Positions 17,485 to 29,115 are shown, counted from the stretch's first letter. The stretch: DNA of 64,000 nucleotides from Arthrobacter humicola (GCF_022803015.1 NZ_JAFKON010000001.1:930001-994000), one strand, 5' to 3'. The notes: generated from the letters alone by a model not told the origin. Made by a program: numbers and translations.

Positions 17485-17536
17485 CAACAACAATCGCTAT
17501 ATGCAACAGCGTGATTCATGCCACGCCCACTGTCAA
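17485..17536 (-). promoter_or_regulatory. Promoter and operator for the reductase-oxygenase transcript
   Basis: On the minus strand TTGACA (17536-17531) is followed after 17 bases by CACGCT (17513-17508). The 25 bases at 17485-17509, overlapping the -10 and start region, are one arm of an inverted repeat whose other arm is at 17612-17636 (22 of 25 bases agree). The layout repeats, base for base in spacing, that of the opposite promoter at 17585. A regulator binding here would block or activate both directions; IclR is the likely protein. Confidence 0.65.
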
Positions 17537-17584
17537 GGGTCCCTCCGCCAAAGGGACCCTGGCACGAAACAGAGAGGTAATACC

Positions 17585-17636
17585 TTGACAAGCATTGTGA
17601 CCTACCGCACTCTGTTGCTTATTGCGATTGCTGTTG
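17585..17636 (+). promoter_or_regulatory. Promoter and operator for the ferredoxin-BCCT-purU-dmgO transcript
   Basis: TTGACA at 17585-17590, 17-base spacer, CACTCT at 17608-17613, then the operator arm 17612-17636 containing GTTGCTTATTGCGATTG. The equivalent stretch of the left-pointing promoter reads GTTGCATATAGCGATTG. The -35 is consensus while the -10 is poor, which fits a promoter that depends on an activator or is tightly controlled. Confidence 0.65.
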
Positions 17637-17703
17637 TTCACTACGGAACACCACCAGCGGCAGTTGCACAGCCAAGGATCCCGACCGAAGAAGAGGTCCC
17701 TCC

Positions 17704-18054
17704 ATGCACAAGGCATGCCCGCTCAGCGAACTGGCGCCCGGGGAAGCGCTGCGGCTGAACACCTCACCGCCCATCGCCGTCTTCCACACCGAGGAAGGCG
17801 AACTCTTTGCCATTGACGACACATGCACCCACCAGGATGCTTCCCTGGCGGACGGCTGGGTGGAGGACTGCTGGGTCGAATGCCCGCTCCACGCATCCAG
17901 GTTCAACCTGCGTACGGGAAGCGTCGACGCCCCGCCGGCCAAGCTGCCGGTCCGCTCCCACGAAGTCACAGTGATCGACGGCGACATCATGATCACCGAA
18001 TCCAATGAGGTTCCCAACCTCCCCCCAGGCCTGACAGTGGACGGCCACATCTAG
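17704..18054 (+). CDS. Rieske-type ferredoxin component
   Basis: 116 residues, a free-standing Rieske [2Fe-2S] protein of the oxygenase-ferredoxin type. Ligands are C41, H43, C60 and H63 (CTHQD ... CPLHASRF). It should carry electrons from the reductase at 16212 to the oxygenase at 14991, although it is transcribed in the opposite direction. It is the first gene of a plus-strand run with the BCCT transporter 34 bases downstream. No membrane segment or signal peptide is present. Confidence 0.87.
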   Translation: MHKACPLSELAPGEALRLNTSPPIAVFHTEEGELFAIDDTCTHQDASLADGWVEDCWVECPLHASRFNLRTGSVDAPPAKLPVRSHEVTVIDGDIMITESNEVPNLPPGLTVDGHI

Positions 18055-18088
18055 CCCCAGCCCATGAATCCGAACAGAGGAATCCCTC

Positions 18089-20104
18089 ATGGCATTGAAC
18101 AGTGACATTGGCTTGAACAGCGACACGAACTTGAACAGTGACATCGGTGTGGACACCGACGTCAACGTCACCACCCCCGCCGGGCAGGCGGCAGTCCTCA
18201 CACCTTCAACACCTTTGGAAGCGGAGCCAACTGCCCCGGATCCCCTCCCTCCTGCACTCGTCCCGGATACCGAAAACTATGATCAGCTCCTGCAGGAACT
18301 GCGTCAGGGCAAGACCGAGCGGGCCGTGACGGAACGTCGGAACCGCAAGCTGACCCTCGACAAGGTCACATTCGGGATCACGGGCGCATGCGCCGTCGCC
18401 TTCGTGATGTGGGGTTTCCTCGGAAGGGACAGCCTTTCTGCCACGTCGCAGGGCGTTCTCGACTGGGTCATGGAGTACACCGGCTGGCTCTTCATGGTCT
18501 TGGCTTCTCTCTTCGTGGTCTTCGTGCTGTGGCTCGCCGTCGGTAAGTTCGGCAACATCCCGCTGGGCAAAGACGGGGAAAAACCCGAATTCCGCACCAT
18601 CTCCTGGATAGCCATGATGTTTGCCGCAGGCATGGGCATCGGGCTCATGTTCTACGGCGTGGCTGAACCCCTGTACCACTACATCTCACCGCCGCCCGGA
18701 ACCGTGGACGGACGGACCCCCGCAGCCATCCAGACCGCCATGGCAACGTCCATCTTCCACTGGACCCTGCACCCCTGGGCAATGTACGCGGTTGTTGGCA
18801 TCGCCATGGCCTACGGCAGCTACCGCTTGGGGCGCAAGCAACTCATCTCTGCGGCCTTCACCTCGCTTTTTGGCATACGGATGGTCGAAGGGCCCGTCGG
18901 CAAGTTCATCAACATCCTGGCAATCTTCGCCACGCTGTTCGGTACGGCAGCGTCGTTGGGCCTTGGCGCCCTCCAGATCGGCAGCGGCCTGACGTCCAAC
19001 GGCTGGGTCGGGGAGATCGGCACCCCGGTGCTCGTGGTGATCGTGGCTATCCTGACCACCTGCTTCGTGGCCTCCGCGGTATCCGGCATCAGCCGCGGCA
19101 TCCAATGGCTGTCCAACATCAACATGGTCCTGGCCGTCGTCCTGGCACTCATCGTCTTTGTTGCCGGCCCCACGCTCTTCATCCTCAACCTGATTCCAGC
19201 CGCGATCGGTGACTATGCCAGGGACCTGGCCGAAATGTCTTCCCGGACGGAAGCCGTGGGAGACGAGGCATTGCGGAGCTGGATGTCCAGCTGGACGATC
19301 TTCTACTGGGCCTGGTGGCTGTCCTGGACGCCGTTCGTTGGAATGTTCATCGCCCGCATCAGCCGGGGACGCACCATCCGGCAGTTCGTCACCGGAGTAC
19401 TGCTGGTTCCGAGCATTGTCAGCGTGATCTGGTTCGGCATCTTCGGCGGCACTGCCTTCAGCATCCAGCAGCAGGCCGACAAGACGGAGAACCCCGCTGA
19501 CGGCCTCGTGAAAATGGTCGACGGCGCACCCTCCATATCCTTCGACGGTGCCCTCTTCGACCTGGTCAAGAACCTGAACATGCCTGCCTGGGCAACCACC
19601 GCCGTCATCGTCCTGGCCATGGTCCTCGTGGCAATCTTCTTCATCACCGGAGCAGACTCAGCCTCCATCATCATGGCCTCGCTGAGCTCCAACGGAGCCA
19701 GCGAACCTCGCCGCGGACTGGTGATCTTCTGGGGCCTGCTGACCGGCGGAGTGGCAGCCGTGATGCTCCTGGCCGGCGGCGATGAACCGTCCGAAGCGCT
19801 ATCCGGCCTGCAGCGCATCACGATCGTGGCCGCCCTGCCTTTCGTTCTGGTCATGCTGCTGCTGTGCGTCGCACTGGCCCGTGACCTGCGCCGCGATCCG
19901 CTGGCCTTGCGACAGAGGCTCGCCACGACCGTCGTCGAACGTGCCATCCGCACCGGCGTGGAACAGCACGGAGGCGTCCAGTTTGATCTCGTGACCAAGC
20001 ATGAGTGCGACGGACGCTGTTCCTCAGCCACCCGCTGCCCCGGCGATGCCACAGACAGCGACGCCAAATCCGGCGCCTCTCCCGACGCTGTCGCCACGAA
20101 GTAG
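18089..20104 (+). CDS. BCCT-family betaine/carnitine/choline transporter
   Basis: 671 residues, somewhat longer than the ~500-600 typical of the family because of a ~95-residue hydrophilic N-terminus. Twelve membrane segments follow. The region MFAAGMGIGLMFYGVAEPLY (about residues 175-194) is the BCCT glycine-rich helix, and FYWAWWLSWTPFVGMFIARI (about 403-422) contains the tryptophan-rich betaine-binding signature of TM8. Uptake of betaine with sodium or protons is the expected role. The first 22 codons include three copies of a six-residue repeat (see 18095-18148). AGAGGAAT precedes the ATG. Confidence 0.92.
   Translation: MALNSDIGLNSDTNLNSDIGVDTDVNVTTPAGQAAVLTPSTPLEAEPTAPDPLPPALVPDTENYDQLLQELRQGKTERAVTERRNRKLTLDKVTFGITGACAVAFVMWGFLGRDSLSATSQGVLDWVMEYTGWLFMVLASLFVVFVLWLAVGKFGNIPLGKDGEKPEFRTISWIAMMFAAGMGIGLMFYGVAEPLYHYISPPPGTVDGRTPAAIQTAMATSIFHWTLHPWAMYAVVGIAMAYGSYRLGRKQLISAAFTSLFGIRMVEGPVGKFINILAIFATLFGTAASLGLGALQIGSGLTSNGWVGEIGTPVLVVIVAILTTCFVASAVSGISRGIQWLSNINMVLAVVLALIVFVAGPTLFILNLIPAAIGDYARDLAEMSSRTEAVGDEALRSWMSSWTIFYWAWWLSWTPFVGMFIARISRGRTIRQFVTGVLLVPSIVSVIWFGIFGGTAFSIQQQADKTENPADGLVKMVDGAPSISFDGALFDLVKNLNMPAWATTAVIVLAMVLVAIFFITGADSASIIMASLSSNGASEPRRGLVIFWGLLTGGVAAVMLLAGGDEPSEALSGLQRITIVAALPFVLVMLLLCVALARDLRRDPLALRQRLATTVVERAIRTGVEQHGGVQFDLVTKHECDGRCSSATRCPGDATDSDAKSGASPDAVATK
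18095..18148 (+). repeat. 18-bp in-frame tandem repeat, three copies, in the BCCT N-terminus
   Basis: Three consecutive 18-base units begin TTGAACAGYGACA at 18095, 18113 and 18131 and encode LNSDIG, LNSDTN and LNSDIG. Because the unit is a multiple of three, copy number can change without breaking the frame. Confidence 0.9.
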
Positions 20105-20113
20105 GAGGAAATC

Positions 20114-21106
20114 GTGACCACAATTCTTGATGGCCGCCCCACCGGCGGCATTCCAGCCGCAACGGCCGAGGCCGCTGCTAAGCCCTCGTCGCCCAAAACC
20201 CGCACGCCTGAGTTCGTCCTCACCCTGGCCTGCCCCGAAAGGCCCGGCATCGTCCGGGCCGTCACCGCCTTCCTGGCCGACCGCGGTTTCGACATCGTGG
20301 AGCATCAGCAGTTCGATGACCACGTCAGCGGGAACCTGTTTCTGCGCACCGCCTTCACCGGCGGGCGCACGGACACCGGTGACGGAACCCGTCCAGATCC
20401 CGGTTTCGACGGGCTCAACGACCGGGTTTTCATCGCGGAGAGGCTCACGGCCGGCTTCGCGGCAACGGCCGCCGAATTTGGCATGAACTTCACCTTCCAC
20501 GACGGCCGGCCGCAGCGCCTCCTGGTCATGGTCTCCAAATTCGGCCACTGCCTGAACGACCTGATCTACCGGTGGCGCGCGGGCAGCCTGGGTGCGGAGA
20601 TCGCCGTCGTGGTTTCCAACCATGAGGACCTTCGCGCTATGGCCGAAAACGCCGGGCTCCCGTTCATCCATGTTCCGGTGACCCCCGGCACCAAACCGGA
20701 AGCCGAGGCGCGGCTGCTGGAACTCGTGGCCGGGTATGACGCCGATTTGGTGGTACTGGCGCGGTATATGCAGGTGCTGTCCAATGATCTGTGCACAAAC
20801 CTGCGCGGCCGGGCCATCAACATCCACCATTCCTTCCTGCCGGGCTTCAAGGGCGCGAAGCCGTACCACCAGGCTTATGACCGCGGCGTGAAGCTCATCG
20901 GGGCCACGGCGCACTACGTGACGCCCGACCTGGATGAGGGACCCATCATCGAGCAGGAGGTCTTCCGGGTGGACCACAGCCTGGATGCGGACGCCCTGGT
21001 GACGGTCGGCCGGGACGCCGAATCACAGGCTCTGTCCCGGGCTGTGAAGTGGCATTGCCAGCACCGCGTCCTGCTCAACAACACCCGCACCGTCGTATTC
21101 CGCTAA
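20114..21106 (+). CDS. purU: Formyltetrahydrofolate deformylase
   Basis: 330 residues from GTG 20114, with AGGAGGAA ending four bases ahead. Domains are an N-terminal ACT domain (LTLACPERPGIVRAVTAFLA, about residues 37-56) and a C-terminal formyltransferase-type hydrolase domain with INIHHSFLPGFKGAKPYHQA (about 235-254) and the catalytic aspartate in YVTPDLDEGPI. It hydrolyses 10-formyltetrahydrofolate to formate and tetrahydrofolate. Next to dimethylglycine oxidase, which loads tetrahydrofolate with one-carbon units, it would free the cofactor and send the carbon to formate. Nine bases separate it from the BCCT gene. Confidence 0.93.
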   Translation: MTTILDGRPTGGIPAATAEAAAKPSSPKTRTPEFVLTLACPERPGIVRAVTAFLADRGFDIVEHQQFDDHVSGNLFLRTAFTGGRTDTGDGTRPDPGFDGLNDRVFIAERLTAGFAATAAEFGMNFTFHDGRPQRLLVMVSKFGHCLNDLIYRWRAGSLGAEIAVVVSNHEDLRAMAENAGLPFIHVPVTPGTKPEAEARLLELVAGYDADLVVLARYMQVLSNDLCTNLRGRAINIHHSFLPGFKGAKPYHQAYDRGVKLIGATAHYVTPDLDEGPIIEQEVFRVDHSLDADALVTVGRDAESQALSRAVKWHCQHRVLLNNTRTVVFR

Positions 21107-23635
<2,529 letters not shown>

Positions 23636-23642
23636 CGCGATC

Positions 23643-23840
23643 CGGCCCGCCGGTCTGGGGAAATCCCGAGGCTGGCGGGCCGTTCGCGCGAACAGACAAT
23701 GGAGTCCGCCCTCCTGCCGCCAGCTGGCATTTAACGGCAGTCCCGGCGTCGGACACTGCCGTTATCTGCCACGTGGAGCAAGAGAGGCGCAACGGAATGG
23801 CCCCGCCTCCCGGGCTGGATCCCAACCAGGAAGCGGGGCC
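23643..23840. terminator. Three successive hairpins between convergent dmgO and the formate dehydrogenase-like gene
   Basis: Perfect inverted repeats lie at 23643-23651/23674-23682 (CGGCCCGCC), 23732-23741/23755-23764 (TAACGGCAGT) and 23799-23806/23833-23840 (GGCCCCGC). None has a T-run. Together they fill the 220-base gap between two convergent operons and probably act as a bidirectional terminator block. Confidence 0.65.
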
Positions 23841-23855
23841 GCTCCGTCGCAGTGG

Positions 23856-26204
23856 CTAGCTCGCCGTGGCCGCCCCAAGCGCGGCAGCCGGCTCGAGGCG
23901 CTCCACAGGGTGCGGCACGAAGCGGACGAACATCGCCTTGAAGCCCGGGGTGTTGGATTCCCGTGCCACGTTCTCCTTGTGGACCAGGGCGTTGGCCTCG
24001 GGGAAATACGCCGCAGCGCAGCCCTTGGCCGTCGGGTAGGCCACGAGCCGGAACTTGTCCGCCTGCCGGTCGTGACCCCGGAACGTGCTCACCACGTCCA
24101 CCAGGTCCCGGTCCTGGAAACCGAGCTCCGCCAGGTCCTCAGGGTGCACCAGGATCACCCTGCGTCCGTCCGAGATCCCGCGGTACCTGTCATCCACGCC
24201 GTAGAACGTGGTGTTGTACTGGTCGTGGCTGCGGATGGTCTGGAGGACCAGGTGGCCCTGGGGCGGGGTCAGGTACTCCAGCGGGCTGACGGTGAACCGT
24301 CCGCGGCCGATGTCTGTCTTGAAGGACCGGGTGTCCCGCGGCGGGTTGGGCAGTACGAAGCCGTTCCTGGTCCGGATCCGGGCGTTGAAGTCCCCGAAGC
24401 CCGGGATGACGCGGGAGATGTGGTCCCGGACCACGTCGTAGTCCCCGGCCATGGCCTTCCAGTTGACCGGATGGTCCTCGCCGAGCGTGGCGTCAGCCAT
24501 CCGGGCGATGATCACCGGCTCGGCGAGCAGGTGCTCGGAGACCGGCATCAGCCGGCCCTGCGTGGAGTGGACCACGGACATGGAGTCCTCCACGGAGAGG
24601 AACTGGGCGCCGCCCGGGTGCTTGTCGTCCCTGTCTGTCCGGCCCAGGGTGGGAAGGATGAGCGAGGTGCGCCCGTGCACGATGTGGGAGCGGTTGGGTT
24701 TGGTGGAGATGTGGACGGTCAGTCCGATCCGCTGCATCCCGGCTTCGAGGGTTTCGGTGTCGGAGCAGGCGAGGGAGAAGTTGCCGCCCATGGACACAAA
24801 CACATCCACCTCGTTCCGCTCAAAGGCCTCCATGGCCTCGACGGCGTCGTAGCCGTGGCCGCGCGGAGACGTGATCCGGAATTCCTTGTCCAGGGCTTCG
24901 AGCAGCCATTCCTTGGGCTTCTCCCAGATGCCCATGGTCCGGTCGCCCTGGACGTTGGAGTGTCCGCGGACCGGGCAGGCGCCGGCGCCGGGTTTGCCGA
25001 AGTTGCCCTGCAGGAGCAGGACGTTGACCATTTCCTTGATGGTGTCCACGGAGTGCGGCTGCTGCGTGACGCCGAGGGCCCAGCAGAAGATGGTGGCCTT
25101 GGACCGGATGAGCAGTCCGGCCACTTCCTCGATCTGGGCCCGGGCCAGGCCGGTGGCTGTCTCGGTCTCTTCCCAGTCCAGCTCCCGGCGGGCGTCGCGG
25201 TAGGCGTCGAAGCCGTCCGTCTGTGCCTCGACGAAAGTCCGGTCGACGACGGTGCCGGGTGCCCGATCTTCCTCCTCCAAGAGCAGGTGGCCCAAGGCCT
25301 GGAATAAAGCCAGGTCCCCGCCCACCTTGATCTGCAGGTACTCGTCTGCCAGCGGTGTGCCGTTGCCGAGCAAACCGGAGACGGTCTGCGGGTCCTTGAA
25401 GTTGAACAGCCCGGCCTCGGGCAGCGGGTTCACCGCCACCACCTTGCCGCCGTTGTCCTTGCATTCCTTGAGCGCTGAGAGCATCCGGGGATGGTTGGTG
25501 CCGGGATTCTGCCCCACGACGAAGATGAGTCCCGAGTCGTGGATATCCTCCAGGGACACGGTGCCCTTGCCGATGCCGATGGTCGGGTTCAGCGCCGAGC
25601 CCGAGGATTCGTGACACATGTTGGAACAGTCCGGGAGGTTGTTCGTGCCCAGGGCCCGGGCGAACAGCTGGTACATAAACGCCGTCTCGTTCGCGGTGCG
25701 CCCGGAGGTGTATAAAACGCAGCGGTCAGGGCTTGAAGCGCGGATGTGCTCCCCGATCAGACCGAACGCTTCGGCCCAGGAGATCGGCGAATAATGCGCG
25801 TCTCCTTCCCGGATGACCACGGGCTCACTGAGCCGGCCCTGGTTGCCCAGCCAGTATTCCGTCTTCCCAGCCAGTTCGGCGATGGAATGCCGGGCCCAGA
25901 ACTCCGCCCCGACCGTGCGCAGGGTGTTCTCCTCCGCCACCGCCTTGGCGCCGTTCTCGCAGAACTCGGCCGTTTTGCGCTTCTTATCCGATTCCGGCCA
26001 CGCGCAGCCCGGGCAGTCGAACCCGCCGCGCTGGTTCAGCCGCAGCAGCGAGTGGGCCGTCCGGGATACTCCGGCCTGGGCCACGGCGCGCTCCAGCGCC
26101 ACCATCACTGCCTTGACACCGGCTGCTTGCTTCTTCGGTGTGTGGACTTCCAGCTCGTCCTCGTTAATGTCCGCGACGGGAGCCGGCTGCCTGCCTAATT
26201 TCAC
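23856..26204 (-). CDS. FdhF/YdeP-family molybdopterin oxidoreductase (probable formate dehydrogenase-like)
   Basis: 782 residues from GTG 26204, whose GTGA overlaps the stop of the MBL gene. The N-terminal GFDCPGCAWPES (C64, C67) and FCENGAK (C82) are the family's iron-sulfur region, shorter than the classic four-cysteine motif. SNMCHESSGSAL places a cysteine (C197) at the molybdenum position; there is no selenocysteine. KPGAGACPVRGHSNVQGDRT is a cofactor-binding motif of the YdeP group. In this operon, downstream of formaldehyde dehydrogenase, oxidation of formate to carbon dioxide is the likely job, but YdeP relatives are poorly characterised, so this rests on context. Confidence 0.82.
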   Translation of the reverse strand: MKLGRQPAPVADINEDELEVHTPKKQAAGVKAVMVALERAVAQAGVSRTAHSLLRLNQRGGFDCPGCAWPESDKKRKTAEFCENGAKAVAEENTLRTVGAEFWARHSIAELAGKTEYWLGNQGRLSEPVVIREGDAHYSPISWAEAFGLIGEHIRASSPDRCVLYTSGRTANETAFMYQLFARALGTNNLPDCSNMCHESSGSALNPTIGIGKGTVSLEDIHDSGLIFVVGQNPGTNHPRMLSALKECKDNGGKVVAVNPLPEAGLFNFKDPQTVSGLLGNGTPLADEYLQIKVGGDLALFQALGHLLLEEEDRAPGTVVDRTFVEAQTDGFDAYRDARRELDWEETETATGLARAQIEEVAGLLIRSKATIFCWALGVTQQPHSVDTIKEMVNVLLLQGNFGKPGAGACPVRGHSNVQGDRTMGIWEKPKEWLLEALDKEFRITSPRGHGYDAVEAMEAFERNEVDVFVSMGGNFSLACSDTETLEAGMQRIGLTVHISTKPNRSHIVHGRTSLILPTLGRTDRDDKHPGGAQFLSVEDSMSVVHSTQGRLMPVSEHLLAEPVIIARMADATLGEDHPVNWKAMAGDYDVVRDHISRVIPGFGDFNARIRTRNGFVLPNPPRDTRSFKTDIGRGRFTVSPLEYLTPPQGHLVLQTIRSHDQYNTTFYGVDDRYRGISDGRRVILVHPEDLAELGFQDRDLVDVVSTFRGHDRQADKFRLVAYPTAKGCAAAYFPEANALVHKENVARESNTPGFKAMFVRFVPHPVERLEPAAALGAATAS

Positions 26205-26821
26205 AGCTTCACCTTGGTCAGCGTCTCCCGCTCCGCCCCGATTGTGGTGCTGTCGCCATGCCCGGTGCGGACCACGGTTTCGGGAGGGAGCGTCAGCAGC
26301 CGTTCCCGGATCGAGGAGAGGATGGTCGGGTAGTCGCTGTAGGACCTGCCGGTCGCCCCTGGGCCCCCGTTAAACAGAGTGTCGCCGGTGAACACCGTTC
26401 CCTCCCCCGCCAGCAGGAAGCAGGTGGATCCGGGTGAGTGGCCGGGGGTGTGGATGGCCCTCAGTGTCGCGCCTCCCACGCGGAAGACCTCGCCATCGGC
26501 AAGATCACGGTCCGGCTTGACGTCGGGATAAACCTTTTCCCAGAGCATCAGGTCATCGGGGTGCAGGTGGATGGGGGCATTCACCGCCGCTGCGACCTCG
26601 CGGGCCGCGCCGATGTGGTCGTTGTGCGCATGGGTGAGCAGGATGGCAAGGACCTTCCGGCCGCGGACCTGGTCGATGATTGCGGCTGCGTCGTGCGGGG
26701 AATCGATGATCACGCATTCTTCGCGGTCGCCGACGATCCAGACGTTGTTGTCCACGTCCCAGGTGCCGCCGTCGAGCGAAAACGTCCCCGACGTCACCAG
26801 GCTCTCGATGGTGACGCTCAT
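26201..26821 (-). CDS. MBL-fold metallo-hydrolase of the mycothiol formaldehyde operon
   Basis: 206 residues. The metallo-beta-lactamase metal motif [10 protein letters not shown] is at about residues 63-72, with H-T-P-G-H-S-P-G-S (about 124-132), GDTLF (about 146) and a final GHG (about 189). It has glyoxalase-II-like proportions. Coupled by ATGA overlaps to mycothiol-dependent formaldehyde dehydrogenase upstream and the formate dehydrogenase-like gene downstream, it is well placed to hydrolyse S-formylmycothiol to formate and mycothiol. That substrate is inference from position. Confidence 0.85.
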   Translation of the reverse strand: MSVTIESLVTSGTFSLDGGTWDVDNNVWIVGDREECVIIDSPHDAAAIIDQVRGRKVLAILLTHAHNDHIGAAREVAAAVNAPIHLHPDDLMLWEKVYPDVKPDRDLADGEVFRVGGATLRAIHTPGHSPGSTCFLLAGEGTVFTGDTLFNGGPGATGRSYSDYPTILSSIRERLLTLPPETVVRTGHGDSTTIGAERETLTKVKL

Positions 26822-27942
26822 GCGGGCTCCGCCACGGCCGCGAGATCGGCGGCCGGCCGGATTTCAACCACGGAGCGCAGGACCTTGCCCTCGTGCATCT
26901 TGCCGAAGGCCTCTTCCACCTGGTCGATGGTGATGCGTTCGGTGACGAAGGCGTCCAGGTCCAGATTGCCGAGCTTGTAGTGCTGGACCAGCATCGGGAA
27001 GTCGCGGGACGGCAGGCAGTCTCCGTACCAGGAGGATTTCAGCGACCCGCCGCGGCCAAAGACATCCAGCAGCGGCAACTCGAGCAACATGTCCGGTGTC
27101 GGCACGCCCACCAGCACTACGCGGCCGGCGAGGTCCCGGGCGTAGAACGCCTGCTTGTACGTTTCGGGGCGTCCCACCGCCTCGATCACGACGTCGGCAC
27201 CGTTGCCGCCGGTCAGCGCCCGGATGGCTTCTATCGGGTCTTCCCTGCTCGAGTCCACGCCGTGGGTGGCGCCGAGGGACTTGGCCATTTCCATTTTGTT
27301 GGCGTCGATATCCACCGCGATGATCGTCGTCGCGCCGGCCAGCTTCGCGCCGGTGATCGCGGCGATGCCCACGCCGCCGCAGCCGATGACGGCGACGGAT
27401 TCGCCGCGCTTGACCTCACCGGTGTTGATGGCGGCGCCGATGCCGGCCATCACACCGCAGCCGAGCAGCCCGACAGCTGCGGGATCGGCGTCCTCGTCAA
27501 CCTTGGTGCACTGCCCGGCCGCGACGAGCGTCTTCTCGGCGAAGGCCCCGATGCCCAGCGCGGCCGTCAGCTCGGTGCCGTCCTCCAGAGTCATCTTTTG
27601 CGTTGCATTGTGGGTGTTGAAGCAGTACTGCGGCTGGCCCTTGGCACAGGCACGGCACTCGCCGCACACCGCGCGCCAGTTCAGGATCACGCGGTCCCCG
27701 GGAGCGACCTCGGTGACATCCGGTCCCACGGCGCTGACCACGCCGGTGGCCTCATGGCCCAGCAGGATGGGGAAATCATCGGTGATTCCGCCCTGCTTAT
27801 AGTGGAGATCAGTGTGGCAGACGCCGCAGGTCAGAATGTCCACAAGCGCCTCACCGGGTCCGGGATCCGGCACGAGGATGTTCTCGACCGAAACAGGGGC
27901 ATTCTTTTCCTTGGCGATGACCGCCTTTACTTTGTGAACCAT
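26818..27942 (-). CDS. mscR: S-(hydroxymethyl)mycothiol dehydrogenase (NAD/mycothiol-dependent formaldehyde dehydrogenase)
   Basis: 374 residues from ATG 27942, with AGGAA just upstream; the frame is open for 77 more codons but these lack any domain. It is a class III zinc alcohol dehydrogenase: catalytic zinc motif [13 protein letters not shown] (about residues 37-49) and GHEATG, structural zinc cysteines in [15 protein letters not shown] (about 87-101), and the nucleotide-binding GCGGVGIAA (about 190). It oxidises the formaldehyde adduct of mycothiol to S-formylmycothiol. Formaldehyde is the product of the Rieske betaine demethylase in this region. First gene of a three-gene operon with 4-base overlaps. 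Confidence 0.9.
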   Translation of the reverse strand: MVHKVKAVIAKEKNAPVSVENILVPDPGPGEALVDILTCGVCHTDLHYKQGGITDDFPILLGHEATGVVSAVGPDVTEVAPGDRVILNWRAVCGECRACAKGQPQYCFNTHNATQKMTLEDGTELTAALGIGAFAEKTLVAAGQCTKVDEDADPAAVGLLGCGVMAGIGAAINTGEVKRGESVAVIGCGGVGIAAITGAKLAGATTIIAVDIDANKMEMAKSLGATHGVDSSREDPIEAIRALTGGNGADVVIEAVGRPETYKQAFYARDLAGRVVLVGVPTPDMLLELPLLDVFGRGGSLKSSWYGDCLPSRDFPMLVQHYKLGNLDLDAFVTERITIDQVEEAFGKMHEGKVLRSVVEIRPAADLAAVAEPA

Positions 27943-28338
27943 AGTTCCTGTGTTCCTTTCCTGAGTCCGCGAGGGACTCTTTTGCGGGACTCTTGGCGAC
28001 GGACACGCGATGCCAATCTGGCCCAGCCGTTGCGGCCCGAAATCGTCTGCCCGTTCCCCCAAGCTCTTGTCCTGTGCTTTGACGGTGAGGGCACGTCCCC
28101 CACCTGCCATCGAATTGCGTATTACACAACACGATTCACATAGCGCGTACTTTGAAAATATGGCAGTCATCACACCGGGGTGTCAATAGATTCCCGCTGT
28201 GCGACCTTCGCGTACCTGCCGTGAAAGCTCTGCGGCGCGCGACACCGTACAGAACTCCACGCAGATCCCTTTTGTACGCGCCAGCAACCTGGGCAAAAAG
28301 TGTCAGCTACATCGCCGCCCGCGTGCCAGAATCCTCAC
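27943..28338. other. Intergenic region between divergent mscR and K+ channel genes
   Basis: 396 bases with no convincing gene. It is less GC-rich around 28110-28170 than the flanks. That stretch contains the candidate mscR promoter and operator-like site at 28108-28158. The right-hand part (28170-28338) must hold the channel promoter, but I see no clear -10/-35 pair there. Confidence 0.6.
28108..28158 (-). promoter_or_regulatory. Candidate mscR promoter with a weaker copy of the betaine operator
   Basis: Minus strand: TTTTCA (28158-28153), 16 bases, AATCGT (28136-28131), then GTTGTGTAATACGCAATTC starting at 28130. The order and spacing match the two promoters at 17.5 kb, where GTTG also follows the -10 directly. 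Over 23 bases the operator part agrees with the 17485 site at 13 positions, including GTTG, TA and CG, which is suggestive only. Confidence 0.35.
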
Positions 28339-29115
28339 ATGAGCAAGGAACGCAATGAACTGAAGAGCATCGGATACGAAATCTTCATCGGTATCCTTTC
28401 GATCCTGTCGATCGTCAATCTCGTACTCTTGTACGCCGCGCAGGACGAGTCGCTCGACACCGTACTGAAGGCGATGAACGCCCTGTTCAGCATTATCTTC
28501 GTCGCCGACTTCCTCTACCGGATCTTCACCGCACCATCGGCGGGCGCCTATTTCTTCAAGCACTTCGGCTGGGCCGACCTGTTGGCCAGTGTGCCTTTGG
28601 CGCAGTTCAAGATCCTGCGCGTTTTCCGGCTTGCCCGGGTGTACCGGCTGCTTCGCGATGTCGGCATCCAGACGGTCGGCCGAGCGCTGATCAAAGATCG
28701 GGCCGGCAGCTCCCTGTACATACTGCTGCTCATGGGCATTTTCGTGCTGGAATTCGGAAGCCTCACGATGCTCGGCGTCGAGCAGTACGCCCCAGGGGCC
28801 AACATCACGACCGCCTCGGACTCCCTCTGGTACACGATCGTCACGATCTCGACCGTCGGATACGGTGACCAATATCCGGTCACCGATGCGGGCCGCATGA
28901 TCGGGACAGGCATCATCGTCGTCGGTGTCGGCATCTTCGGCACATTCACCGGCTATCTGGCCAACTTCTTCCTGGCTCCCAAGAAGGCTTCCGCGCCGCC
29001 CGTCGATGCGGCTGATACGAGTGCCGCAACGGTCGAGGGGCTCCGCCTGAGCCTCGAAGAGTCTGAGGCAAAGCTCGCCGAGATCAGAAAGCTCCTTGCC
29101 GGGCCAACCGAGTGA
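28339..29115 (+). CDS. Voltage-gated-type potassium channel protein (second copy)
   Basis: 258 residues from ATG 28339 (MSKERNELKSIGYEIFIGIL). Selectivity filter TISTVGYGDQYPVT at about residues 170-183; a short arginine-containing helix KILRVFRLARVYRLLRD (about 91-107) represents S4. The C-terminal tail LSLEESEAKLAEIRKLL is a predicted coiled coil, as in multimerising ion channels. It has the same layout as the product of 1040-1819. It converges with the VOC gene 84 bases away. Confidence 0.87.
   Translation: MSKERNELKSIGYEIFIGILSILSIVNLVLLYAAQDESLDTVLKAMNALFSIIFVADFLYRIFTAPSAGAYFFKHFGWADLLASVPLAQFKILRVFRLARVYRLLRDVGIQTVGRALIKDRAGSSLYILLLMGIFVLEFGSLTMLGVEQYAPGANITTASDSLWYTIVTISTVGYGDQYPVTDAGRMIGTGIIVVGVGIFGTFTGYLANFFLAPKKASAPPVDAADTSAATVEGLRLSLEESEAKLAEIRKLLAGPTE

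Noticed and set aside
23910..25307. Long open frame on the plus strand opposite the FdhF-like gene
   Set aside because: The minus strand encodes a full-length recognised molybdoenzyme; the plus-strand frame has a low-complexity, H/R/G/E-rich product without any domain, as expected for a high-GC shadow frame.
23856..26204. Selenocysteine at the molybdenum site of the FdhF-like protein
   Set aside because: The position is a normal cysteine codon and there is no in-frame TGA.
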